Shown here: positions 31,472 through 41,872 of the stretch, one piece after another
Numbering within the stretch: the first letter of the stretch is position 1
Layout: each line of letters starts with the position of its first letter
Source of the DNA: Haematobia irritans
Lineage: Eukaryota > Arthropoda > Insecta > Diptera > Muscidae
NCBI RefSeq assembly: GCF_050003625.1
Contig: NC_134398.1
Location: 68,084,891-68,148,890, forward strand
Length of the DNA: 64,000 bases
Reading direction: 5' to 3'
Notes under the pieces: model-generated
What the model was told of the DNA's origin: nothing
Seen by the model: only the letters and a program-made list of their open reading frames with translations
The model's database searches: none
Program-made: the position numbers and the translations under genes

Positions 31472-31900
31472 TTGTTTCAATTAAAAAAATCCGGTACATT
31501 CCCTCATTATTGGAAGATAGCTGTCCTCGGTCGCATACCGAAACGGGATAAAGATCCCGGTGGTCCTGAATGTTATAAGCCCATTTCTTTGATATCTGTT
31601 CTTTCCAAGGTTCTCAAAAAATTATTCAATAATCCGTATGTGACGAAGCGGCTCTTCACATCCTTAGTTTGGCCTAATCTGGAGTATGCTTCTGTACTGT
31701 GGTATCCTTATTATAAGCTGTACATTACTAAGATTGAATCTGTTCAGAAAAAGTTTCTAGTCTACGTATTAAGAGACTTGTGATGGTATTACGATAATCT
31801 TCCTCCTTACACACATTGTTTATTGTTAATTGACCTTCTAACACTAGAGCGTAGGAGATTTATGCTAGGGATTGTATTTGTCATGAAATAAAGGGGAAAT
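31472..31900 (+). pseudogene. LINE fragment with deleted RT core, fused to a MITE
   Basis: The open frame joins an RT N-region (SGTFPHYWKIAVLGRIPKRD, ECYKPISLISVLSKVLKKLF) directly to a post-RT region (SLVWPNLEYASVLWYPYYK, ITKIESVQKKFLVYVLRDL). The catalytic YxDD section is absent. Upstream it runs without break into the AATTAATTGAT MITE (31322-31480). Two inverted copies with the same deletion are at 49760-50005 and 50659-50970. Confidence 0.75.
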
Positions 31901-32504
31901 CAATTCACACTATCTGTTAAGTAAATGTAGTTTTAATGTTCTTCGTCGTCAACAAAAAATTTTGCTTCCCTATGAATTCGTTTTTCGTGATTAAATTGAA
32001 TTTTAACTCACTTTACCCACTATTATCGTATTCTGATTCTATTCCTAAAATAAAGCAAATAATTCTTAATACGAATTTTAATTAATACTTCAAGGTTTGC
32101 CAATTATGCAACGTCCTTCTCATTCTGGTGTCTGTTCTTTACTCTATCCGGTGTCTGCAACTTTTATAACTCTCCTTGGTTCAATGTGGTCGCTTCTGAC
32201 CCATCTGTTTACGTATGTTGCACCCTAATGGACTTAATGGGGACCTTACTGACCCAAATACAACTTTGGAGTCCCTACAGACTCGCCGTGGTCCTTACCG
32301 TCCTAAAGGGTCCCTTCTGTGCCAGGCGTCCTTTCTGGCCTAGTTTTAAGTATAAGATGTCATTTATTTCCATTATTTTATTTACATTATGTTACATTTT
32401 GTAAAGTCACGAAAAAAATTCACTTTTTCACTTTTTATTTTTATTAATATTTTTATTACCCATATTTTTTTTATTATTTAATTTTTTCAACTTGAATTTT
32501 TCGC

Positions 32505-32600
32505 TCTGACCGGGGTTTGAACCTGTTTTTTTTGGCACCATAAAAGAACGCCTTACCACCATAAAAGAATGCCTTAGCCACAAACGCCATTGACCTTGAA
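32505..32600 (-). repeat. tRNA-like sequence with duplicated centre
   Basis: The minus strand carries an A-box-like GTGGCTAAGGCATTC, a doubled GGCGTTCTTTTATGGTG unit and the B-box-like GGTTCAAACCCCGG. The same is seen on the plus strand at 48905-49005 in the other arm. Confidence 0.5.
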
Positions 32601-33592
32601 CCATCGAAACGTCAATTCAAATGTTTGTGATATGATCGTAATATGATACCAAAACATTACATTCTAAACACTTCCCTAGATGTTCTTTATTAGTACCAGA
32701 GTTGCCATTTTGGTCAAATTAGACCAAAATTGGTCCAAATGAAATGTTTTAATTTTCATTACGCCTAAAGTGAAATAGTGGGATTGAGCTATATGAGAGC
32801 TTGCCAAGAATTAGGAGCGATGTGAACCACATTTGACGTATCAAATTATACATACATACATTTATTATAAAATAATTATTGCTTTATTATTATTGCGTCG
32901 ATGAGAAGTTTCTGCAAAGAGAAATTCATATTTTTAAAGCTACAGTATGACTACTGGAAAGTTATTATTTTTAAAGCTTCAGTATGACCATGGGAAATTT
33001 ATTATTTTTAAAGAGGTTGTATGCTTGCGGCGAAGTAGATATTTTTTCCGGCTGCTGGTATGCTTGTAAGAAAATACTCTCCTCCAATGTCATGCCTATG
33101 TAAAAGTATTACTGCTAGTTGTTGCCTAATTTATTGCAGGTATATTTGTATTCATACCTGGTAATAGCAGTTTTTGCTGGGATATTATTATATATAAAAT
33201 ACTTTTTTAGAATAATTTTTTATGTTAAGGTGGGGATAAAGTTCGAGTTTAGCCGCTAAAATGAAAATATTAATCAGTAAAAAACTTATGAAGTTATACC
33301 TCTTTGATGCAAATTTTAATATAACTTGAGGGGGAATATCCCAAAGCAACTTTTCGTGAAGTTTATATTCTTTAAAGTCGATTATTAAGGTGAGCACTAA
33401 GTTCGAGTTTAGCCGCTAAAGTGAAAACTAAATCAGTAAAGAACGGCATTATACCCTTTTGTTGCAAATTTTATTATAACTTGATAGCCCATATAGCAAA
33501 TTTTCACAAAGTTTGTATTCCTTAAAATGAATTATTAATGAAAAGTAATAGTGAAAATATTGTTATTTTAGCGGCTAAACTTGAACTTAGTA

Positions 33593-34095
33593 CAAAGAAA
33601 AAAAATTTCGTAGTTAAACTAACTCTAAATTTAACTTATTTTTATTGGAAAACATTTATTTGCTAGTAGTTAAATTTTATTATTTTTATCGAAACTTTCC
33701 ACAGCTTATTAAAATCTTACTTTTTTTAAGTATGTCTCAAACATTTTATGAACTAAACGTGGGTATAAAGTTCAATGACCGCACACATAAGTTCAATAAG
33801 AACTAAAGCAAAAGAAGATTTTCGTACGATTCCCAAAAATAGTAAGAATGAACTACTGTATGGTTAAAATGATGATGATTTGGCGCCAATGATTTTCTTC
33901 TTTACTTTTAGTTACTTTTTTCTTCTATGAGAAGATGTAATTTCGTGAACTGTAGTTAAGAAGTACAACAGGGCATTAAAATGTCCTGGTTTTAACAACG
34001 CTTTGTGGAAATCCCAAAATGTGGAGCAAAATTTAGTTCAATTTTCTTGCAAGGCAGTTCATTCTTCCTATAAAACAGTTCACTTTTTTTCGGTG
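33593..34095. mobile_element. CAC...GTG element E2, 503 bp, TA duplication
   Basis: It starts CAAAGAAAAAAAATTTCG and ends AGTTCACTTTTTTTCGGTG; TA lies on each side. The same insertion is present in the right arm at 44841-45343, so it predates the arm duplication. Confidence 0.65.
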
Positions 34096-34099
34096 TACA

Positions 34100-35571
34100 C
34101 ACCTTTAAGCATTTAAGCGTTTTTATTTTGTAATATTTTTAATGTAAAAACAAATATTTAATTTCAGAATAACCCCTTAAACATTTGGAAAAATTTTTAG
34201 TACTCCTTTGCCTGTAATTTAATAGTGAATTGGTAAGGATTCTTTAACTTTCTTTTAGCCCTGGACAGTCATCCTTATTTTTTGTATATTAACGTCAGCC
34301 TTCGTCATTTTGACTACGGCTTATTTCAAGACGCTAAAATTTCCATCGTGAGCGAAAAAGTGAACCAAACTTGAGTTTATTTTCTTATTCAATTTGGTTT
34401 TAAGTAGTGTAAAACAAAAATTCATAAAACGGTCGAATTAGTATAACTTAAATTCACCATTTCCCAATAGACTAAAATGCATTTTAAATCGAAAATGAAA
34501 TTACGTGTCGTCATTTTGACGAATGATGACTGTCTAGGGTTATCAAGAATATTTGGTTTTTAATGCATATTATTATTTTTTTTTCATTAGATTTTTTGAA
34601 AACTTATTTAATAATTTTATTTAATATTTAATTTCAGAGTAACCCAAATAAATTTGGACAACTTTTTATATTTCCCCTCAGCGTACAATTTAATAGAGAA
34701 TTGGTAAGTTTTATATTAAAACTTTGGCTTTCTTTCAACTAGAATATTTATTTTATTATATCCTTCACATCGATAACAACACAGTTTTATGAGTTTATTT
34801 AGAATACTTCATTATTTCTCTAATTGTTTCAGGTAAAAATTTTATGAGATACGTTTTCCAAAGAAAAGTTGAATTCCATACACCATTTGATAACATTTCC
34901 ACAAATATGGTAAGTTACAAACTAAAATGAAGAATTAAAAATTATATTCCATTACATGGTGTTAATTTTTAACAATTTTCATTTTTGTTTCCATTTTTTC
35001 CAGCAAGATATGTGAAAAAACTACCTACGATGAATAAAAAAAGGATAAGTCAAAATGTCCAAACAGTGGGTTCAAATGAACTACTCTCTGTTCCACGTGG
35101 TCATAATTTTTTATTCACAAAAAACATTGTATTAAGAACTTTCATCATAAGTTTTTATAATAAAGTACTTTTGCTTAAAGAAAGTTTAATTTTAATGTAT
35201 GAAAATTTTCTTAAGAGTAAAACAGTTTGTTGTTCCTTTAATTATTTAATTTCTCTGTACTGTGGAATGATTGATTTAAAAATAGTTTAGTCGTCGACAT
35301 TTTAAAGAGACTGTTAACCAATTTTTATTATCGGGTTTCCCACAAAATAAGCAAGTAAACCAAAATAATACTGACTTTTTAACTTGGTAGGGGTATATAA
35401 ATCTTATGGTGTTGTAAAAATGAACTAAACTACAATGTTATAGATGAACTAAAATTTAAGAAAATTATAAACTAGACAAGTTGAAAAAAATCTTAAGGGC
35501 TAAATCATGGTCAATATTACTACAGTTTAGTTCATTTTGCAATGGAAAAGGGTTCACTGTTTTTTCAGTGT
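34100..35571 (-). mobile_element. Shorter relative of element E1, with exon-like cassettes
   Basis: It ends GGGTTCACTGTTTTTTCAGTG at 35571, the inverse of the E1 start at 46288, and shares most of E1's interior. On the plus strand it shows two exon-like blocks with acceptor TTTAATTTCAG and donor GTAAG (34168-34232 and 34638-34703), then further blocks at 34833-34909 and from about 34998. No convincing long protein results. Confidence 0.5.
34259..34539. mobile_element. 281-bp piggyBac-like MITE
   Basis: The inverted ends are CCCTGGACAGTCATC and (inverse) CCCTAGACAGTCATC. The flanks are TTAG and TTAT. The matching site in the right arm (47325-47328) is an uninterrupted TTAA, so the insertion used a TTAA target whose two copies have each since changed one base. 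Confidence 0.8.
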
Positions 35572-35572
35572 A

Positions 35573-35950
35573 CATTTATTATAAAATAATTATTGCTTTA
35601 TTATTATTGCGTCGATGAGAAGTTTCTGCAAAGAGAAATGCATATTTTTAAAGCTACAGTATGACTACTGGAAAGTTATTATTTTTAAAGCTTCAGTATG
35701 ACTATGGGAAATTTATTATTTTTAAAGAGGTTGTATGCTTGCGGCGAAGTAGATATTTTTTCCGGCTGCTGGTATGCTTGTAAGAAAATACTCTCCTCCA
35801 ATGTCATGCCTATGTAAAAGTATTACTGCTAGTTGTTGTCTAATTTATTGCAGGTATACTTGTATTCATACCTGGTAATAGGAGTTTTTGCTGGATTATT
35901 ATTATATATAAAATAATTTTTTAGAATAATTTTTTATGTTAAGGTGGGGA
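35573..35950 (+). repeat. Dispersed 380-bp block (three copies)
   Basis: ACATTTATTATAAAATAATTATTGC... to ...GAATAATTTTTTATGTTAAG, near-identical to 32862-33240 and inverted at 45680-46050. No coding potential. Its left side abuts the GTG end of the E1 relative. Confidence 0.75.
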
Positions 35951-35990
35951 TAAAGTTCGAGTTTAGCCGCTAAAATGAAAATATTGATCA

Positions 35991-37410
35991 CACCCAGAAA
36001 AAAGTGACCCCTTCTTTAAGTTAAAATGAACTCATTGTGAAGAAAGTTGAACTTCGTATAGCACCAAAGACATTTTTATTTGTTTGAACGATGTGATTTT
36101 CGTAGATATTAGGAATAATGCATTCCATATATTAGTTAAAATTTTCCTATATTTATATACCACTATACTACAGAATGAAAAAATTTAACTAATTTGAATT
36201 CATATATGGAATGATTTTATTGAAATTTTTTCATTCATTTCGACAAATCTTACACATTTGTGGTAAAACTTTTAATTCATAATTAGAACTGCTTACCTTC
36301 GTTCTTAAATACAATTTTATTTATTTCTATAAGCAATTTTATCTTCAATAAAAGACATGTTTTATTAATATATTGAATATATTTATTAAGAATCAACAGC
36401 ATCGGATCTCTTTGAAATATTAGTTTATTATTCCACTATTTCCAATTTCCGTGTGATATTATCAACTGTAAAACGCACTTTTTCTTCTTCTTGTACTTTT
36501 CACTTTTAATAAGTTGCTGCCTAACGATTTTGTCCTCCTTTTACAATTTCAATACCTACAAATATAAAAATTCATAAAACATTTTTGTTGCAAAAGGTTA
36601 GCGTCACTGAATATTACCTGATAATTGAAGATTCCAAAATGAAGACAAATGAAAGGGTTGTTATTCTGCTGGTGTTTTCTTTCTTTATACACTATCACGA
36701 ACATTGATAGATTTATTTAAAAAACGAAAATTTTTCTCACTAATTTAAAATAACAAATATTTTATATATTTTATTTGTTATTTATTATATTATTTTACCA
36801 TATTATTTTTTAACAATCTCTCCGAAACAACGCGATTCCAACTAAAAAAACAACCGACGCGCAAATATATCGATTACACCCACGCGCAAACACATCGATT
36901 ACGATGACAGGTATCGATTACAGGTAGACAATAGAAAAAATTTCCTATATTCTAACAAGTGTGTTTCCTTAAGTTTTGAAAGGATTGCATACTTCTTAGT
37001 ACGAATGAACTAAAATATTTTTCTATGCCAAGTGTTGTTCGTATGTATGAAAAACTTTCTATTATAAAGGAAGTCGCAATTATCATTTTATAAGAAATTT
37101 TACTAATTTTGAGGAAACTTGGTTTTAGTTCGGTTTTTGTTTATTTTTACGAATGCTTTGTTATCGGTGAATAAAATTTTCTTTTTCAGTAGTAAATTCT
37201 TATACCCAGCGAAGAAAATAGTATGAGTAAAATTCCATGCCTTATTCTAGTTAATGAACTATTCCTAACTGCTTACAGTTTAGGATTTTTTTACTGAAAC
37301 GAGTAAATTTTATTATTTTTCACAAAAATTTACCTTAATGGAAATAAAATGGATAAACTATATTGATGAAAATTTTTTCCTTTAGTTTCGAAGGCACTTT
37401 TTTCTGGGTG
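35991..37410. mobile_element. CAC...GTG element E3, 1420 bp, CA duplication
   Basis: The left end CACCCAGAAAAAAGTG and the right end CACTTTTTTCTGGGTG are inverse repeats; CA lies on each side (35989-35990, 37411-37412). The sister block at 33271-33285 (TAATCAGTAAAAAAC) is the empty site with one CA. Three ATCGATTAC words cluster at about 36870-36920. No transposase is seen. Confidence 0.85.
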
Positions 37411-38066
37411 CAGTAAAAAACTTATGAAGTTATACCTCTTTGATGCAAATTTTATTATAACTTGAGGGGGAATATCCCAAAGCAACTTTTCGTGAAGTTT
37501 ATATTCTTTAAAGTCGATTATTAAGGTGAGCACTAAGTTCGAGTTTAGCCGCTAAAGTGAAAACTAAATCAGTAAAGAACGGCATTATACATTTTTATTG
37601 CAAATTTTATTATAACTTGATAGCCCATATAGCAAATTTTCACAAAGTTTGTATTCCTTAAAATGAATTATTAAATTCATTCATTAAATTATTAAAAATC
37701 GGTGGGGGATCCCGGGATGAGCTATAAGAGAAATATTTGTGGAACAACTTCCATTTTTTTGCTGGGATGTTTGTTGTCATTTATAATTTTGATTACTTAA
37801 GGAAAAGAATTCGCGAAAATAAAGTGGTTTTCAACTCGATATGGGTGGTTGATACTATCATTTGAATTCTATGCCTTTGGATCTAAGTTTTTGGCCTATA
37901 TCTGACATTTTGACTGAATGCGTGGCACATAAAAGTAGAAGAAATAAAAAGGCACTGGTTTAGAATTTGAACCAAAATATTGGGCTTTATTTAATAAATT
38001 GTTGCTCGTCAAACAATATTTACCTTCGTAGAAAGAAAAGCCAAAACGAGAGAGTGACAAAGTCAA

Positions 38067-39930
38067 CAAGTATATACGGCCGTAAGTTCGGCCAGGCCGA
38101 ATCTTATGTACCCTCCACCATGGATTGCGTAGGAACTTCTACTAAAGGCTGTCATCCACAATCGAATTACTTGGGTTGCGATAACACTTGCCGATGGCAA
38201 GGTATCGTAAAACTTTTTAACACTGTCTTCTAAATTGTAAGTTAGTCCATAAGGGGTATATATTAAACAAAAAAAGGCCGATTAAATACGTATATAATTC
38301 AGTTTGACAAAATTTTCTATAGAAATAAAATTTTGACAAAATTTTCTATAGAAATAAAAACTTGACAAAATTTTCTATAGAAATAAAATGTTGACAAAAT
38401 TTTCTATGGAAGTAAAATGTTGACAAAATTTTCTATAGCAATAAAATTTTGACAAAATTTTCTATAGAAATAAAATGTTGACAAAATTTTCTATAGAAAT
38501 AAAATGTTGAAAAAATGTTCTATAGAAATAAAATGTTGACAAAATTGTCTATAGAAATAAAATGTTGACAAAATTTTCTACAGAAATAAATTTTTTACAA
38601 AATTTTCTATAGAAATAAAATTTTGACAAAATTTTCTATGGAAATAAAATGTTGACAAACATTGCTATAGAAATAAGCTTTTTACAAAACTTTCTATAGA
38701 AATGAAATTTTGACAAAACTTTCTATAGTAATAAAATTTGACAATTTTTACATGGCTGTTAGAGGCCATATACTAACGAAATGTACCAAATTTCAACCGC
38801 ATCGGATGACTTTTGCTCCTCCAAGAGGCTCCGGAGGTCAAATCTGGGGATCGGTTTATATGGGAGCTATATATAATTATGGACCGATATGGACCAATTT
38901 TTGCATGGTTGTTAGAGACCATATACTAACACCACGCACTAAATTTCAATCGGGTAGGATGAAGTTTGCTCCTCCAAAGGCTCCGGAGGTCAAATCTGGG
39001 GATCGATTTATATGGGAGCTATATATAATTATGGACCGATATGGACTAATTTTTGCATGCTTGTTAGAGACCGTATACTAACATCAGGTACCCAATTTCA
39101 AACGGATCGGATGAATTTTGCCCCTCCAAGAGGCTCCGGAGGTCAAATCTGGGGATCGGTTTATATGGGAGCTATATATAATTATGGACCGATATGGACC
39201 AGTTTTTGCATGGTTAGAGACCATATACTAACACCACGTACCAAATTTCAATCGGGTAGGATGAAGTTTGCTCCTCCAAAGGCTCCGGAGGTCAAATCTG
39301 GTGATCGGTTTATATGGGAGCTATATATATTTATGGACCGATATGGACCAATTTTTGCATGGTTGTTAGAGACCGTATACTAACATCAGGTACCAAATTT
39401 CAACCGGATCGGATGAATTTTGCCCCTCCAAGAGGCTCCGGAGGTCAAATCTGGGGATCGGTTTATATGGGGGCTATATATAATTATGGACCGATATGGA
39501 CCAATTTTTGCATGGTTGTTAGAGACCGTATACTTAGACCACGTACCAAATTTCAACCGGATCGGATGAATTTTGCTGCTCCGCAAGCCAAATTTGGGGA
39601 TCGGTTTATATGGGGGCTATACGTAAACGTGGGCCGATATGGCCCATTTTCAATACCATCCGACCTACATCAATAACAACTACTTGTGCCAAGTTTCAAG
39701 TCGATAGCTAGTTTCGTTCGGAAGTTAGCGTGATTTCCACAGACGGACGGACAGCCGGACAGCCGGACAGACGGACAGACGGACGGACGGACGGACATGC
39801 TTAGATCGACTCAGAATTTCACCACGACCCAGAATATATATACTTTATGGGGTCTTAGAGCAATATTTCGATGTGTTACAAACGGAATGACAAAGTTAAT
39901 ATACCCCCATCCTATGGTGGAGGGTATAAA
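38067..39930 (+). repeat. Tandem-repeat element, copy 1 (1.86 kb)
   Basis: Head: CAAGTATATACGGCCGTAAG with ACCCTCCACCATGG. Then about 15 units of a 28-29-bp repeat (GACAAAATTTTCTATAGAAA, 38305-38745) and about five units of a 151-bp repeat with GGACCGATATGGACCAATTT (38750-39600). Next is a GACGGACG microsatellite, and the tail ends CCTATGGTGGAGGGTATAAA. The head and tail share the inverted CCACCATGG/CCTATGGTGG word. The 120-codon open frames across the 151-bp units are a by-product of the repeat, not genes. The insertion splits the arm between GTCAA and AAGCTTGG. Confidence 0.8.
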
Positions 39931-39938
39931 AAGCTTGG

Positions 39939-40595
39939 TTTCTGGTCACCCTGACCCATTATGTTAATTTGCTTTTCCGTTTCGTCATCTAAATCTTTCT
40001 ATATTTTCATAAATAGAAAACATAGCAAAGATGGCTCATACCCTGAGGACGACGTCCCCATGTCGTATGAGGAACGGGAGATTCATTCTAGCATCGCACC
40101 CCTTGCCGATGAACCTACCATCAGTACGGATACTGATTCTGCCATTATGGTCCGTTGTCGACGGCTCCTGCAGTTCCTTCAGGAGAATTATTTGTGGCTT
40201 CGCCACACCTTTCGGCACCAGTCGAAAGAACCAGGGCTCGAGTATTCTACGTGGTAGAAATGTATATCGACATATACGCATGTCAAAGCATCATTCACGT
40301 GATTGCTAAGAATTCGGGCCGATGCGCTTTAAACGAAGGCTGCAGACCGTAGCGCTTCACAAAATAATGAGACCACAAATATAATCTAGCCCCGGTCACC
40401 CATGGGCCCAACTCACTAAGTTTGGGTGGGTTATATCACATACTTGGGTGTAAAGTAGTCTTCAACTGCCTTCTGACTTTACAAGTCCTCGACACCCGGC
40501 TTTCCCGAGTCAAATTTATTTAAAATATAATTAAACCGATCGGGCTTGACGAGCACATTTGCAACAACACTTTTTGAAAAGAAAAATGAGACATA
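39939..40595 (+). other. Spacer with an unidentified exon-like fragment
   Basis: After an acceptor-like TTTTCATAAATAG, an open stretch (about 40015-40254) encodes HSKDGSYPEDDVPMSYEERE and LLQFLQENYLWLRHTFRH before TAG. Its acidic, mixed composition is unlike the surrounding AT-rich repeats, so it may be a captured or relict exon. I do not recognise it. The rest (40255-40595) is non-coding and locally GC-richer. Confidence 0.3.
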
Positions 40596-41845
40596 ACAGG
40601 TTGGCTGATAAGTCCCCGGTCTGACACATAGATGGCGTCGCTAGTATTAAATGCATATTATTTTTATATAGTATCAACCTTCAAATGATACGTGTCAAAA
40701 TTTGACGTATGTAAGTCAATTAGTTTGTGAGATAGAGCGTCTTTTTTGAAGCAACTTTTGTTATTGTAAAAAAATGGAAAAAAGGAATTTCGTGTTTTGA
40801 TAAAATACTGTTTTCTGAAGGGAAAAAATACGGTGGAAGCAAAAACTTGGCTTGATAGTGAGTTTCCGGACTCTGCCCCAAGGAAATCAACAATAATTGA
40901 TTGGTATGCAAAATTCAAGCGTGGTGAAATGAGCACGGAGGACGGTGAACGCAGTGGACGCCTGAAAGAGGTGGTTACCGACGAAATCATAAAAAAATCC
41001 ACAAAATGATGTTGAATTACCGTAAAATGAAGTTGATCGAGATAGCAGAGGCCTTAAAGATATCAAAGGAACGTGTTGGTCATATCATTCATCAATATTT
41101 GGATATGCGGAAGCTCTGTGCAAAATGGGTGCCGCGCGAGCTCACATTTGACCAAAAACGACAACGTGTTGATGATTCTGAGCGGTGTTTGCAGCTGTAT
41201 ACTCGTAATACACCCAAGTTTTTCCGTCGATATGGATGAAACATGGCTCCATCACTACACCCCTGAGTCCAATCGACAGTCGGCTGAGTGGAAAGACTCA
41301 AAAGTCCGCTGGCAAAGTAATGGCCTCTGTTTTTTGGGATGCGCATGGAATAATTTTTATCGATTGTCTTGAGAAGGGAAAAACCATCAACAGAGACTAT
41401 TATATGGCGTTATTGGAGCGTTTGAAGGTCGAAATCGCGGCAAAACGGACCCATATGTAGAAGAAAAAAGTGTTGTTCCACCAAGACAACGCACCGTGCC
41501 ACAAGTCATTGAGAACGATGGCAAAAATTCATGAATTGGGCTTCGAATTGCTTCCCCACCCACCGTATTCTCCAGGTCTAGCCCCCAATGACTTTTTCTT
41601 GTTCTCCGACCTCAAAAGGATGCTCGCAGGGAAAAAATTTGGCTGCGATGAAGAGGTGATCGCCGAAACTGAGGCCTATTTTGAGGCAAAACCGAAGAAG
41701 TACTACAAAAATGGTATCAAAAAATTGGAAGGTCGTTATAATCGTTGTATCGCTCTTGAAGGGAACTATGTTGAATAATAAAAACGAATTTTGACAAAAA
41801 AATGTGTTTTTCTTTGTTAGACCGGGGACTTATCAGCCAACCTGT
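40596..41845 (+). mobile_element. Irritans-subfamily mariner, 1250 bp
   Basis: The terminal repeats ACAGGTTGGCTGATAAGTCC (40596) and its inverse (ending 41845) have TA on both sides (40594-40595, 41846-41847). The end sequence and transposase closely resemble the Himar1/irritans mariners known from the horn fly, from memory. Ends look intact; the gene is not. Confidence 0.92.
40774..41778 (+). pseudogene. Mariner transposase, frameshifted
   Basis: Pieces in several frames cover the whole protein of roughly 345 residues. The first helix-turn-helix is in the N-part (GKNTVEAKTWLDSEFPDSAP; STIIDWYAKFKRGEMSTEDG). The second has KISKERVGHIIHQYLDMRKL. The catalytic MDETWLHHYTPE (41232-41270) holds the first Asp. 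HQDNAPCHKSLRTMAKIHEL (about 41473-41535) holds the second Asp. SPGLAPNDFFLFSDLKRML holds the third position of the DD34D triad (NDFF). Breaks occur near 40790, after KKSTK at 41006, near 41230, and at the in-frame TAG near 41458. A complete protein cannot be made, but the ends could be cross-mobilised. Confidence 0.9.
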
Positions 41846-41872
41846 TAAACACGAGAACCATAACAAGAGAAA

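Larger units (their letters stand above)
31374..38066 (+). repeat. Left arm of a large imperfect inverted repeat
   Basis: Blocks of this segment recur in inverse order and orientation in 44041-50103, for example 31500-32410 with 49980-49090, 33600-34095 with 45343-44841, and 37693-38066 with 44520-44054. After a 1.86-kb insertion (38067-39930) the arm finishes with AAGCTTGG at 39931-39938. This arm also carries an internal duplication: the block at 32862-33590 recurs at 35573-37690. Confidence 0.8.

Noticed and set aside
34985..35290. 101-codon frame, mirrored at 46568-46801, as a conserved gene
   Set aside because: It recurs only because of the inverted repeat; the composition is AT-driven (Ile/Leu/Phe/Lys) and the exon joins drawn upstream run into stops.
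38305..38745. Regular 28-29-bp repeats resembling a CRISPR array
   Set aside because: The units abut directly with no unique spacers, drift in sequence, and sit in an insect repeat element. It is a plain tandem repeat.
38710..39676. Open frames of about 120 codons repeating MGAIYNYGPIWTNFCMVVRD (also 42516-43527)
   Set aside because: They follow the 151-bp tandem repeat exactly, restart in each unit, and lie in a non-coding repeat family. They are by-products, not proteins.
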